Assembly (NCBI GenBank): GCA_963585895.1
Contig: OY757913.1
Coordinates: forward strand, 99,741,638 to 99,805,637
Source: Sepioteuthis lessoniana
Lineage: Eukaryota > Mollusca > Cephalopoda > Myopsida > Loliginidae
Direction: 5' to 3'
Length of the DNA: 64,000 nt
Positions 1 to 10,349 of this stretch are shown here, one piece after another. The notes under the pieces are model-generated. The model made no database searches. It was not told where the DNA came from and saw nothing but the letters and a program-made list of their open reading frames with translations. The stretch's first letter is position 1. The number at the start of each line of letters is the position of its first letter. The translations under genes were made by a program, and so were the position numbers.

Positions 1-66
1 AGGACTATAAAATACAATTTGTATGTATGCTTGTGTGTGTGTACATGTTATAGTAGCTCCTTGATG

Positions 67-102
<36 letters not shown>

Positions 103-595
103 ATTGAAAATTAAAACACAAGTCTTGAGTGATGTTTGACTGAATGTTAGTTTTATTCTGCTTCAATTCAAGACACTGTGAAATACTGAAATATAAAGGG
201 TTTAAACAACAATTAATAGTCAATATTCTTACACTAAGGGGTCTTATGAAATAGAGAAATTCCACAGGAAAGTTGGGAAAATAAATTTACCTGTGCACTA
301 TAACCAGTATCAAAGAACTAAGAAGATCCTATTATTAAATAAAATTTCCTCCGAATCTTACAACTGGTCCTAGCCTGGGTGGAAGTCACTTTGCATTCTG
401 GGATTTCTAGCAGATATGGGTCCTTATATAATTGTTTCCCTTATGTTGTCTACGTTAATCTACTTGGAAGGAGGAAAGGATACATGTCTAAACTCTGGCG
501 CACTTAGGGCAACAGCTACACCTGTGAAGACAAATCTCAAACATATCTGGTTTACTGATTAAACACTAATTCATTTTCACCCACTCTTCTAAACC
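1..595. other. AT-rich stretch, no gene seen
   Basis: A run of about 34 T lies at 68-101. The rest is AT-rich sequence with no recognisable repeat head, tail or coding similarity. The small reading frame crossing the poly-T is an artefact of the homopolymer. Confidence 0.5.
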
Positions 596-1175
596 TGCAC
601 CACCCTGTAGAATATGCCAAATGCACTTCTGCAGAAGGTTAAGACCTCCTGGCCAGGGAGTGTCCTTGTGGTGTAATGGTTAAAACGTTGGACTGTGGAA
701 TCATAGTAAGCGAGTTCAAACTCCAGTTGCACTATTACGTTCACTTTCAGACAAATACCCTTGGGAAAGGTATGAACCCTATTGTCCTCCCATCTATGGG
801 TTAAATAGTACCATTACTGTTCTTCTACAAGGAGGCTTTGGCGTTAAATAACCTATGAAGGTTGATATGCCATCAAACAAAGAAACCAAACCAAACCAAC
901 CCCCCAAACAATAGGGCCACCTGTTGACCATAGGTAGCAACCTGTAATGCCTGAGGATGCAATCCTGGTGGCTGAGCCATCTGTGATGTGGGTACTAAGT
1001 AGTCACATGATCTCCACTTTGATCCTTCAAGACAGTTAGAGAGACCTGATCTGATCAGTCAGCCGGTTATGTCATCCTAGCACATATATATTTAAGTCCT
1101 GACTATAGTCTTCAAATTGCTCTTATGACAAACAAATACCCAACCTTTTTCTTTTTAAAGGTGCTTGAAGTTTGT
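596..1175 (+). repeat. Family D repeat behind a B-type head, interrupted by SINE-A
   Basis: Bases 604-657 match the start of family B (TGTAGAATATGCC, then GCAGAAGGTTAAGACC). After the SINE-A insertion, 909-1175 is a different body (GGTAGCAACCTGTAATGCCTG ... CTTCAAATTGCTC ... AATACCCAACCTT) that recurs at 29821-30061, also directly after a B head. I do not recognise the body as a named family. Two occurrences of the same order suggest either a B subfamily with an alternative body or a repeated insertion preference. Confidence 0.55.
658..905 (+). repeat. SINE family A (tRNA-derived)
   Basis: Has the A-box-like GTGTAATGGTTAAA, the B-box-like GAGTTCAAACTCC, the central CCCTTGGGAAAGGTATGAA shared with family C, the tail GGTTGATATGCCATC, and an AACC-repeat end. 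It sits between a B head and the D body, so it inserted after them. Confidence 0.8.
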
Positions 1176-1199
1176 GTCATAGTGAAGTAAAAAAACAAA

Positions 1200-1625
1200 T
1201 TCTTAGTTGAGTGGAGTTGATGATCAAGTCTGACGCTTACTGGCAGAGTAATCTTTCTTCTCCTCCTCTCCTCTTCCTTCTCCCACTTCTTTCTTTCTTC
1301 GCTTTGTCCATCTGTCTGTCTCGCAACTTGGACAAACTGCCTCCTCACAGATCTGCTGAATTTCTTTTCCTATTTATTGACACCATCCAGGCACTTAGTG
1401 ACATAATGCCAGAACCAATCAAAAGTGGGGGTGGAAAAGAATGGACGCTCGCTTCCTCTTCCATAAGTCATCTGTTTCCAGTTCAATTCCGAGTCTCTCT
1501 CTGACAGACAACGCACAGTGCGACCCTTATCTTTTTTCGTCGCGCGTTAGCATGAGGGCTGCTTCACAGAGAGTCAGCCGCGTTGAGAAAAAGAGTTTAT
1601 CAAAATTATTTTTACCAGTTTATTA
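1200..1625. promoter_or_regulatory. CpG-containing non-repeat segment; possible promoter or 5' exon
   Basis: In this AT-rich, CpG-poor window, 1430-1600 has a cluster of CG dinucleotides (GGACGCTCGC, TTCCGAG, TCGTCGCGCG, CCGCG) and an AACCAATCA motif (CCAAT box) near 1415. It resembles none of the repeat families seen elsewhere here. It could be the promoter or untranslated first exon of a gene on either strand, possibly the acetylhydrolase that starts its visible coding exons 47 kb downstream, but nothing in the sequence proves that. The open frames here have no recognisable protein content. An unrecognised LTR or other element is an alternative. Confidence 0.25.
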
Positions 1626-1762
1626 ATACACATGAAATTAATGATAATCATTTCTACCAATTCATTCATTTGCGAACATTTCATGAAAATTATTGGGACT
1701 AATTTATTAATAAACATGAAATCATATATCTATTAAAAAAACAAGATTTGCTATTAAACAGC

Positions 1763-1993
1763 TGTTGTGGCCTTGTTAGGGGCCGAAAATAAAGACATGA
1801 GAGGAATTGAGTTAAACAAATATATTTACAAAACAGTAGTACAAACATATACAAATGAGAGGGTTACCAGCGAGACTGTTTCAGTCCGACTGTCAGGGCT
1901 GTCTGCTGGAATATTGACTTCTACCTCAGAGCAGTATCTGCTGCTATTTATAGCTGGGAGAGTTCATACATGCGTGGGTAAATTACCATAACA
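1763..1993 (-). mobile_element. Possible solo LTR fossil (TG...CA), short
   Basis: Starts TGTTGTGGCC and ends CCATAACA. It interrupts a family A/B tail: TTTGCTATTAAA lies before it and CCACAAGGGTTAATATGCC after. Read on the minus strand it has a TATA-like CTATAAATAG near its start. Flanks ACAGC and ATAGT could be a worn 5-bp target duplication. No internal coding region is attached. Family unassigned; looks old. Confidence 0.45.
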
Positions 1994-2676
1994 ATAGTCC
2001 ACAAGGGTTAATATGCCATTAAACAAAATAACCAGCCTAACTTGCATGTACCACTTCAGATAGAATTCAACTGTTTATTATGAAAAGTTGTGTGTTTCGA
2101 GTCCTGCTGACTGGGTGATCAAAATGCTCTTGATCATCCTCTGATATAGGAATTATATTTACGCTTATAGTAATGATGTATTATTCAGTAGATTTAAGCT
2201 ATCAACATTCACTGAATGAAAGCGAATTATATGATGATAGCATCTTCATTGTGTTTCTTTCTTAACACAAGAAAACCTAGCCCAGTAAGCTTGGCTATAG
2301 AATATATTGACTGGATTTCTTTAGAGAGATAAGACCTTCACCCCTGACAAGTTTCCTAGATATGATACTTACTCATTTGAGGGTGGGAATCCAGTTCTGG
2401 AGCTTCCCTGAATATGGATGTAAGTTACAGCATTTGACTTCACCAACAAATCCACCGTCTTGCTCGTCTTGCTTCAAAATATGTACTGCCCTCCATTAAT
2501 CTGGCTTGCTTTTTATTGAGAAACTTTCTCATCCATGCAAATCTGTGATGGTCTTAAAAGATCTTGTTCTGCTCATGCGCAGTGATGGAATTGCAAGTGG
2601 CAGCTGTGAGAGATCAAATCACACATTGAGGACATTTAGCATTGGGTAAGTTTGGACCACACAGTCCCACTTCACT
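1994..2676. other. SINE tail remnant, then nothing recognised
   Basis: 1998-2035 is the displaced A/B tail left by the LTR-like insertion. From 2040 to 2676 I see only a weak tRNA-like 'GTTTCGAGTCCTG' near 2093 and no coding similarity. Confidence 0.4.
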
Positions 2677-3145
2677 ACGTAAGTGTACCCCTTTATTGAT
2701 ATTACTCCCAGGTCCACTCTGACCCAGACTGTTAGTACCTGTTATCATCCCATTTATGGGGCAATGAGAATTGTTTAATTATTTTCTATACTTGAAACCA
2801 TTTAACTGTGTGCAAACAAATGACTGATATCAAATGGTTTTAATCATTACTGTCTAATACTGATAATTTAATTTAACTGTGTGCAAATGAATGAATAATG
2901 TTGACTAGAATTATCAGTGCTGCATAGCAATACTTGAAAACATTTAACTGTGTGCAAGCAATAAATATCAATACTTGGAACCATTTAATTGTGTGCAAGC
3001 AAATGAGCTCTAGTTCATTTAAAAATATTGTTACTTACAAATTCACTTACAAATCATATATGATATGTGTATAAAGAGGATTTGGCATTAAATAACCCAC
3101 AAGGGTTGATATGCCATAAAAGACAACTAAAACAAAACAAGACAA
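2677..3145 (+). repeat. Family B repeat, 5'-truncated
   Basis: Begins within the B body (ACTCCCAGGTCCACTCTGACC), then has several internal units of the form ATACTTGAAACCATTTAACTG followed by TGTGCAAACAAATGA, and ends with the tail GGCATTAAATAACCCACAA and AAAC-rich sequence. About four diverged internal units are visible. Confidence 0.75.
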
Positions 3146-3224
3146 TCATATTTAAAAAAAAAGAAAATGAATGAACTGTGTGACTGTTTCTTTATTAATC
3201 TTAACTTCTAAAAGTATTAAGAAA

Positions 3225-3478
3225 AGTTGGCGACCATAGTCGAGGGTGACTCGAAGGCTCCCTTTTCAATAGCTACTACACCGAGGTGTAGGGAAGGGCA
3301 CTACTCCTTTTCCTGGATTGCTCCACTTTACCTTTGATCCATACCTTATAATGCTGAGTGTTAAGCAAGGAGGCATCAAATACCATTATTTTTAGTCTTT
3401 GGTATGACTCAACCTGGGATTGAACCCCGGTCTCCCAGGCCATTGGCGAACACTCTAACCGCTAGACCAAATCATCTG
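3225..3478 (-). repeat. SINE family G (tRNA-derived)
   Basis: Read on the minus strand: tRNA-like head with box B GGTTCAATCCC, then the conserved body (CATACCAAAGACTAAAAAT, CTTGCTTAACACTCAGCATT), ending in CGCCAACTTT. The near-full-length copy is inserted in AT-rich sequence. Confidence 0.8.
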
Positions 3479-3571
3479 GAACTATGAAATTGGACATCTC
3501 AGAACTAAGTGTTGTTGTGTTAAATATGTTAAGATATCAACAGATTAGGAACTCCATCCATTTTCTCAGGG

Positions 3572-3805
3572 AAGAAGTCCCCATGATTTAGTGGCTTACG
3601 TGCTGAACAGCGGCATTGTAATAAGCAAGTTTAACCTCCAGTCATGGTATTATGTTCACTTTCTGACTAATACCCTTGGGAAAGTATGAACCCCTTTATC
3701 TACTGAGCTGTGGGTTAAATAGTACCACTACCCTCCATCTTCAAAGGTGGCTTTGGCATTAAATAACCCACAAAGGTTGATATGGCATTAAACAAAGCAC
3801 AACTG
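3572..3805 (+). repeat. SINE family A, diverged
   Basis: Head CCCCATGATTTAGTGGCTTA is degraded, but the central CCCTTGGGAAAGTATGAACC and the tail GGCATTAAATAACCCACAA are clear. Older than the copy at 8037. Confidence 0.75.
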
Positions 3806-3942
3806 GTCTTCAAATTTGCTTACTATGATGTCACAGTCGAACATGTTCGCCTCTATGCTGCAAGAATTTCCCCTAATAACAGAAATAAAATATTCTTTTA
3901 TAAAAACCAAATCTACACGTGAATTGGCGGGGAGAGAAGCCT

Positions 3943-3975
<33 letters not shown>

Positions 3976-4636
3976 CTAATTATCATCCATATTTTGTTTT
4001 GATTAAGTTTTGGATCTTATTACATGAGTTGTTTCACTTGGTTTTTTGTTGTTTATGTCTTAGTGTATTTTATATTCCTTGATTATTAATTTTGGTAACG
4101 ACAGGGGATATGTCGAAGAAACCTAATTGTAATAGTAGTTTCATGGATCAGTGAACTTTCTATGCACTTTTGCCATCAAAAACCTAGTCCCTATTTAATT
4201 TTTTTTTTTTTTTTTTTTTTTTTCATATTAAAGATGCAATGATAGAGTCAGAAATAGAATCATGGTTAAAAAGGCTTGCAGATCATTGTTAGGGTAAAGA
4301 GTTTTTATTCACATTTAGGTACCCTACTATTGCAACCTTGTGCCAGACCAAGTGAAGTTTAGTGAATATCTATAATCAGCTCTAACCTTATGGTTTCTTT
4401 TTCTTCTATTGATAGTTATTTTCTGTTTTATGACCTCTGGTTAGGATCAAAGGTGATAAAACAAATAACTACCTTTACTAAAACTAACCACTGTATCATG
4501 TATATCGTAGCTATTCATTTTGTAGATAACAACAGAAGAAGAAAGTGTAGATAAATAGTAATCTTTACTATTTATCTACACTTTCTTTTTTTTAATTTTT
4601 TTTTATTTCATTATTATTATTACTATGCAAGAAGAG

Positions 4637-4668
<32 letters not shown>

Positions 4669-4958
4669 GTAAACAGTTACACACCCATCTAAATGTTATT
4701 TTTCTTGTCTGTTGTTGTGTTTGAAAAAAGCACATCAAATGAACTCAACTTTACACCAAGGAATATCTTTGTAGATAGAGTATTGGACTGATAATCCTAA
4801 GCTTTATGAACCAATCCCTTAGCGTCGAAGATATATGGGTGGATTTAAGATTAAAAAGATAAAAGAAAGAAATAGAGTTTAATTCAGTTGTCTGACTGGT
4901 TCACTTTGAAAATGAAATGATATTCTAAAAGTTGCAGTCATTTTTTTTCCCTCCTCAA
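3806..4958. other. AT-rich stretch with three poly-T runs
   Basis: Poly-T runs lie at about 3944-3975, 4199-4223 and 4641-4668. Apart from the hairpin at 4539-4587 there is no recognisable element or gene. Confidence 0.5.
4539..4587. repeat. Perfect 23-bp inverted repeat with 3-nt loop
   Basis: Arms 4539-4561 and 4565-4587 are exact reverse complements (arm core GAAAGTGTAGATAAATAG), separated by TCT. Palindromes this tight are usually made by strand switching during replication and are normally lost, so this one is probably young. Confidence 0.9.
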
Positions 4959-5385
4959 GTTGGCTGGGACTGTAGAATACACCAACTGCATCTCTGCAGA
5001 GGGGTAAGACTCCTCTGGGCGTCCTGGATATGTCACTAAACAATCTGATGGTGAGGCTCTAGTAATGCTGGAGCTTTGGGGAATTCAGAATACCCCTTCA
5101 TTGCCATCGCTCCCAGGTCCACTTTGGCCTGGAGTGGTAGCACCTGATAGGGTCTTATCTATGGGCTAAATAAAACTGTTTAACATTTAAACTGTGTAAC
5201 TTTGACTTTTAAATTGAGTGTAAACAAACAACTGATGTTTAACTGAATTGTTTGTAATAGATAGCAATACTTGGAACTTATGTTAAACTGAATTATTTGA
5301 AATAGTATGGTTTGATCATTTAACTGTGTGTAAACAAATGATTGATGTTTAATATAAAAACATATCAAATCAAACCAAACCCAAG
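4959..5385 (+). repeat. Family B repeat, near full length
   Basis: Complete order: head GGGACTGTAGAATACACC, CTCTGCAGAGGGGTAAGAC, body CTAAACAATCTGATGG, CAGGTCCACTTTGGCC, GATAGGGTC, three or so internal repeats (TTTAACTGTG / TGTAAACAAATGA), and an end in AAACC-type repeats. The head can be read as an eroded tRNA (A box then GGGGTAAGACTCC in the place of box B). Confidence 0.8.
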
Positions 5386-5504
5386 TAATCTTTCCGTCTG
5401 TGTTATTTATATTATAATTACAAATAAATAAGGGGAAGTAATCTGTTATTAGTATTTGTAAGTTATCTCTACTGATGAATTACAACAAATAGGTGAGTGT
5501 AAAC

Positions 5505-5632
5505 TAAATCTCACACTATTAAGTTGCAAAGTGGGTTGAAAATTGCTTTATTTTTTATGTTAGCATTTTAATTCTATTGCCCTAATAAAGATCTTGCTAT
5601 GCTGTGCCATTTTTGCTGTATTATACAAATGT
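5505..5632 (-). repeat. Family I fragment
   Basis: GTTGAAAATTGCTTTATT, CTATTGCCCTAATAAAGATC and TGCCATTTTTGCTG match the reverse-oriented I units at 53100-53700. A single diverged partial unit. Confidence 0.55.
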
Positions 5633-5633
5633 A

Positions 5634-5823
5634 TGAGTGTCAGCTGAAAAGTTCATTGGTTAACCAAGATAGTGTGATCAAATGAAGTTTATTTTTCAAC
5701 ATAGTCTTCCTTGTAGATCACACAATTCTTCCATCGGTGTTGAAGCACTTAGATCCCACTGGTCAAAAAAGTTCAGCAACAAAAGATATAATGTCATCCT
5801 AAGAACTTTTCAGCCCATCCCCA
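5634..5823. mobile_element. Mariner-type MITE with TA target duplication
   Basis: About 190 bp between TA dinucleotides (5632-5633 and 5824-5825). Ends are inverted repeats sharing GCTGAAAAGTTC (5' TGAGTGTCAGCTGAAAAGTTC; 3' GAACTTTTCAGCCCATCCCCA). Internal sequence such as GAAGTTTATTTTTCAACATAG recalls mariner transposase ends, so this looks like an internally deleted mariner. Confidence 0.7.
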
Positions 5824-6274
5824 TAAATACAAAAATCATATTACAATACAGCTGATGATGATACTTCATAATTTCTATGTGTAACTGGTTTTGGGATTTG
5901 TCATTTTTAGAAGGTGTTTTCCACAAACCTGTCAACAAATAGAAGTTCTTTCATTTATTCCTGGAGTTACGTTAGAATCAAAATAATCGTGAATCTAAAA
6001 TTTTCAAAACCTCATCTTTTGACATTTATCAAGCTAAGCATCAAAAAAGTTGTGCCAGTCTTTCAAGGGGAAAATGCCAGCATGCTTTGAAAATAACCAA
6101 TAAGGATGGCAGCTTTTCAGATAATCAAATAATGTTTTTTGCTGTGACAATTGACTATGAAAGCTTTTCAAAGAATCGAAAAAATAAGTTATGCGACTGT
6201 TAACGTTTTTACTTAAATGCTTATTTTAGTATCATTTTTATTTCTATTACTAATAATAATAATTAGGGTTATTT
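5824..6274. other. No feature recognised
   Basis: AT-rich, no coding similarity, no repeat family detected by eye. Confidence 0.4.
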
Positions 6275-7090
6275 GGCTGAGATAGAAATATTTGTGTGTA
6301 TTAAGCATAGTTACTTGAAACTATAAAAATGTGTGCAAAGAAATGATAATTATTAAATAGGTTCATTGGTTAGTGTTTAATGGCGAATCAAACCTTGTGG
6401 GATATCTAATGCTATAAAGCAGAAATAGTTACTTTGTACCATAGCCATATACACGAATATGCGAAATGTACATGGGACGTTCATTACATATATACATAGA
6501 ACATAGGATCTCGAAATTCGAAAAACACCTAACGACTTCTCAGTTCAGGTACAAACCTTTTTATTACCTTTGAGTTTAAAGATTCTTCGACATAAGGAGA
6601 GAGGCACAATCTTTCTATTCTGGCTTTTTCATCTGCCCGCACCCGCCACAAAGGTCTCCGCGAGCAAGCGAAAGTCAACCGTCTCGTTTGGTATCCAGTT
6701 CTCAACTAACTGACTTTTTCAAAATCTCCCAAAATCCTCCGCGCGCTTCCGGTGTGTGATGTCATTCACACTGTGTAACCCTGTTTCCCATCTCGGGCTA
6801 TTGTGACTTCTCTGAGTGACACGTCCACTTAGTGCACGCATGTGAACACCTATTTTAATGTGCACCTAACTAACCCATGTGCTGAGCCGAAAGGTTCTCA
6901 GCCTAACTAAACCCAAAAGCATAAACCGAAATCCCTCGGCCATTATATTACAACTTGAAACTATATAATTGTATAAATTATTTGTATCAGATAGGAATAC
7001 TTGAAACTATACAACTGTACAAGCTATTTATATTATATGGGATTATTTGATACTGTCTGTTTGCAAATTATTTGATTTAAGAGTTGTTAC
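6275..7090 (+). repeat. Family B internal-repeat block, split by an LTR
   Basis: 6275-6434 and 6953-7090 are runs of B internal units (TTACTTGAAACTATA, GATAGGAATACTTGAAAC). They are continuous once the LTR at 6435-6952 is ignored. Confidence 0.65.
6435..6952 (-). mobile_element. Solo LTR fossil, 518 bp, 4-bp target duplication
   Basis: Starts TGTACCATAGCC, ends ATATTACA, and is flanked by ACTT on both sides (6431-6434 and 6953-6956). It is clearly richer in G+C and CpG than its surroundings. Ends TG...CA with a short target duplication fit an LTR retrotransposon; no internal genes are attached, so it is a solo LTR. On the minus strand it ends GGCTATGGTACA, similar to the end of the LTR at 37408. 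The exact 4-bp duplication suggests moderate age. Superfamily not determined. Confidence 0.75.
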
Positions 7091-7091
7091 T

Positions 7092-7341
7092 TATTGGCAT
7101 AATGAGTAGTGTTCGCCAATGGTCTGGGAGGCCGGGGTTCAATCCCAGGTCGAATCATACCAAAGACTTAAAAATGGTACATGATGCCGCCTTGCTTAAC
7201 ACTCAGCATTATAAGGTAAGGATCAAGGGTAAAGTGGAGCAATCCAGGGAATGGAGTAACACCCTCCCCTACACTTTGGTGTAGTAGCTATTGAAAAGGG
7301 AGCCTTTCAGTCACCCTCCACTCAGGTTGCCAACTTTATTA
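7092..7341 (+). repeat. SINE family G
   Basis: Head TTGGCATAATGAGTAGTG, box B GGTTCAATCCCAGG, body CATACCAAAGACTTAAAAATG, end TTGCCAACTTTATT. The apparent 66-codon frame here is only a reading of the SINE. Confidence 0.8.
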
Positions 7342-8025
7342 TGATTGTTTATTAGGGATTATTACTTAGGAAGGATTTTTTTACTAAGGACTATTAGTTA
7401 CTTATTCATTTTATTGGGTTGCAGTGAGATTTAACAAATTTTCTTGAAATTTAATTATTTTTATAAAATGTTGAAATTGCCAAATGATATCTTTTAAGTA
7501 TTAACTCCAAAGAGAAGGTTATTTTAACATAATTCATTTGTTGGGTTAATTGTCTGGGACTCTATTCTCCTCTGAGTTTTTAATCATTTATTATCTGAAA
7601 ATGTCATTTATTAATTATCTCTATTGCTTGTCACTCAAAACATATTCCCTATTGGATAGGAAATAAAACTGACTTTATATATTAATATATAATTCATAAT
7701 GGTCATAACATCTATTTTGTCATTTATTTTAATTGTACTGCTTCTGTTGACTTTGTTTAGAGATATTTTTTCTTGATTATTTTGTATTAATTTTCTGCTA
7801 TTAATATTTGAATAAGTTTTCTCTAATCTTTATTCGGATTGTTACTCTTCACTAAGTGATAATGCTAAGTAATTTTTACATTTCCAGCTTGAAAAACTAT
7901 AAACCTAATTAGAAATATCTAATAAAATTTAAAACAAAAAACACAATATACTTCCTCAGCAAACTTCCTCAACCAGAAACAATATGTTAATATATAGAAG
8001 AGATAAATAAAGTAGACACAGAGTC
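7342..8025. other. AT-rich, no feature recognised
   Basis: No repeat family or coding similarity seen. Confidence 0.4.
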
Positions 8026-8036
8026 AATGGTGTTTG

Positions 8037-8277
8037 GGGGTGTCCTCGTGGTGTAATGGTTAAATGATGGACTGTGGAATCATAGTAAGCGAGTTTGTAC
8101 TCCAGTTGCGCTATTACATTCACTTTTGGGCAAATACCCTTGGGTAAGGTACGAACCCCCTTATCCTCCCAGCTATGGGTTAGTACCACTACTGTTCTTC
8201 TAGGAGAATAGCTTTGGCATTAAATAACCTACAAAGGTTGATATGCCATTAAAACAAAGAATCAAACCAAACCAATT
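8037..8277 (+). repeat. SINE family A with 11-bp target duplication
   Basis: Flanked by AATGGTGTTTG at 8026-8036 and 8278-8288, which fixes its ends: it starts GGGGTGTCCTCGTGG and ends in AACC-repeat sequence. Head, central domain and tail are all present, so this is a good reference copy for family A. Confidence 0.88.
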
Positions 8278-8336
8278 AATGGTGTTTGATGACACTGATG
8301 ATCACATAAGCTAGTAACTGACAAAATGGTTCCCAT

Positions 8337-8425
8337 ATGGTGGTTGGTTGGTTGTTGTATTTTATGGCTTATCAGCCTTTTTGGATTATTTAATGCCACA
8401 TCATTTTTATACACATATGTAGATT
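8337..8425 (-). repeat. A/B tail fragment
   Basis: GGTTGGTTGGTTG followed by TTATGGCTTATCAGCC and GGATTATTTAATGCC is the shared A/B tail in reverse. The rest of the element is absent. Confidence 0.6.
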
Positions 8426-8665
8426 TCAGTTGGAGTTGTAATTCATGCTTGTTTTTTAATGCTCACAATTGCTGTGTAGAATTCATACTCCAACATTCTC
8501 GCTCATAGAATCCCCCCCCCCATACTGTTCTCCCACGTCTACTCACCAGTTTTTTAAAATGCACATTTACCCTGTCATGCAAATGAGCTTGCTGTAGTAA
8601 ATAGGCCGTTTCATGAATTCATACCGGACTCTCCACAAATAGTGACTTTATAAGCAAGACAGTGT

Positions 8666-8951
8666 GGAGGTGCCCGTGGTTATCGTCGTAGGAAATGGAC
8701 ACAGCGACACTAGTTCAAATCCTAGACAAGACTGATTGAATTTCACATAGCACTTATACCTTTGGGAAAGGTATGAATCCAATTATTCTCCCTCCAGCTA
8801 TGGGTAAATAGTAGGGCAGACTGGGTTCTTCAGCCTTGGTGAGGCAACTAGTCTAGGAGAAGGAAAACTCTGAATTCCAACCTGTTAATCTCCACTTAAA
8901 AATTGACCTTGTGTCATACCCTGCCTGAGCGGACGGTTTGGGTAAATATGG
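8666..8951 (+). repeat. SINE family C with 16-bp target duplication
   Basis: Flanked by ATAAGCAAGACAGTGT at 8650-8665 and 8952-8967. The order of parts is head GTGCCCGTGGTTATCGTCG, box B TAGTTCAAATCCTAG, the central domain CCTTTGGGAAAGGTATGAAT shared with A, then the C-specific tail (CTAGTCTAGGAGAAGGAAAA, TTGACCTTGTGTCATACC). Exact flanks make it fairly young. Confidence 0.9.
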
Positions 8952-8995
8952 ATAAGCAAGACAGTGTATACGTTTGGCCTTCGGTGAGTCACCAT

Positions 8996-9462
8996 TATGT
9001 CCATTATTAAGTATATATGATTTGTAAACAAACAGTTTGTAGGCAACAAATTTCAAACAAGACAGAGCTTATTTGTTTGTACATAGTTAAATGGTTTCAA
9101 GTATTTCTAACGCTAATAATTCTATTTGCACACAATTAAATGGTTTCAAGTATAGCTATGTAATATTAATAATTCCTTTTAACACCAGTCATTTGTTCCT
9201 GCACAGTTAAATGGTTTCAAGTATAGAAAATCATTTTTATTGGACTCATAAATGGAACTCGAGCAGGAACAACTATTCCTGGTCAGAGTGGACCTGGGAG
9301 TAATAGCAATGTAGGGGTACTTCACATTCTCCAAAGCTCCAGGACTGGAACCTCACTATCAGATAATTTAGTGTCTTATCTGGGACACTTGTGGCATGGG
9401 TTTTATCCCTCTGCAGAGATGCAGTCAGTGTTTTTTACAGCTGTTTTCCCACTAGCATCAGC
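8996..9462 (-). repeat. Family B repeat
   Basis: Reverse-oriented internal units (CACACAATTAAATGG, TTTCAAGTAT), then the body (CAGAGTGGACCTGGGAGTAA, CTCCAGGACTGGAACCTCAC) and head (CCCTCTGCAGAGATGCAGTC). The extreme head is worn where it meets the LINE fragment. Confidence 0.75.
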
Positions 9463-9464
9463 TG

Positions 9465-10053
9465 GTTGTCTTTCACTGGAGTGACAGCAAGTCTCTACAG
9501 GTCTTCAAAACTCTTTTGAGTATTCTAACTAATCTTAACAATGTTGTGGTCTGATCGTCTCAATTTTTCCACTGATTTCTAGTTCTTCTAGTCTTTTTCC
9601 TAAACCTTTCAGGGATAGTTCCACTATTTTTTTGAGTTTACTGGCAAGGTCTAAATATCTATCTTTTTGTTTTTTTTTAAATTTTTCTCTGTGGTTCATT
9701 GGGACAGCAAAATCCATGATTATCATTATTATTTTACTCATTAGAGAGTTTTTCTTACCAGCATTATCTGATGGTTTCTCATTGGAGTCTGAGTGATTGC
9801 AAATCTCCTCAAGTCTCCTGGACTCTTCTTAGTATTTTGGCTGATCTCTATAATACTGTAGTTTGGATGGTCTCCACTCATCCTCTTATTTTCTAGTCCT
9901 CCAGTTCCTATACCGAGCACACCAATTAAAATTGGTGTTACCATTACTTTCATGTTCCAAAGTTTTTTTCGTTCTCAAGCAAGGTCCAGGTACTTATTGC
10001 TCTTTTCCCTTTCCTTCAGTGATCAGCTGGAATGACAAAGTCCAATATTCAGC

Positions 10054-10109
<56 letters not shown>

Positions 10110-10314
10110 TCTTCCTTTTTGACAGTCCAATATTCAGCAATTTCTCTCTCTCTTCCTTCTTCTTCTTCTTCTTTTTTTTTTCTTTTTTCTTTTTAGGACT
10201 ATCAATTTTGTGTATCTCATTTTCTATGCATGTACCATTTGTTCATATGATCAAATTGAAACTTTTAGCATAATTCCCAGTGGATCGCTTTTCCTACCCA
10301 GTCACCTCTAGTCT
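9465..10314 (-). mobile_element. LINE (non-LTR) C-terminal fragment, rearranged
   Basis: Reading down the minus strand from 10314: DWVGKAIHWELC and FDHMNKWYMH; then, after simple repeats, VTPILIGVLGIG and SGDHPNYSIIEI; then FAVPMNHREKF, RYLDLASKLKK and RLEELEISGKIE. These match the end of a reverse-transcriptase protein seen widely in aquatic animals (typical order: zinc-knuckle, HWE, WDF, IDIACP/FAVP, KYLDLARE, IPIVIGALG). Parts of the C-terminus occur twice, so the copy contains a partial duplication as well as stops and frameshifts. Non-functional. Confidence 0.65.
10056..10195. repeat. (CT)n and TTC microsatellites
   Basis: About 51 bp of CT repeats (10057-10107), then a second shorter CT/TTC run. 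The duplicated phrase GACAGTCCAATATTCAGC flanks the second run, pointing to slippage or local duplication. It sits inside the LINE fragment. Confidence 0.85.
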
Positions 10315-10349
10315 TATTATTATTATTACTCTTTTGAGAGTTAAAACTA

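Noticed and set aside
5-265. 86-codon frame on the minus strand with a lysine run
   Set aside because: It exists only because of the poly-T run at 68-101.
655-720. Possible tRNA gene (A and B boxes)
   Set aside because: It has the tail and central domain of SINE family A and no closed cloverleaf; the same head recurs many times.
1211-1626. Two overlapping plus-strand frames (97 and 61 codons) as coding exons
   Set aside because: Residue content is low-complexity (Ser/Leu/Phe-rich) with no family similarity; the segment is kept only as a possible promoter or untranslated exon.
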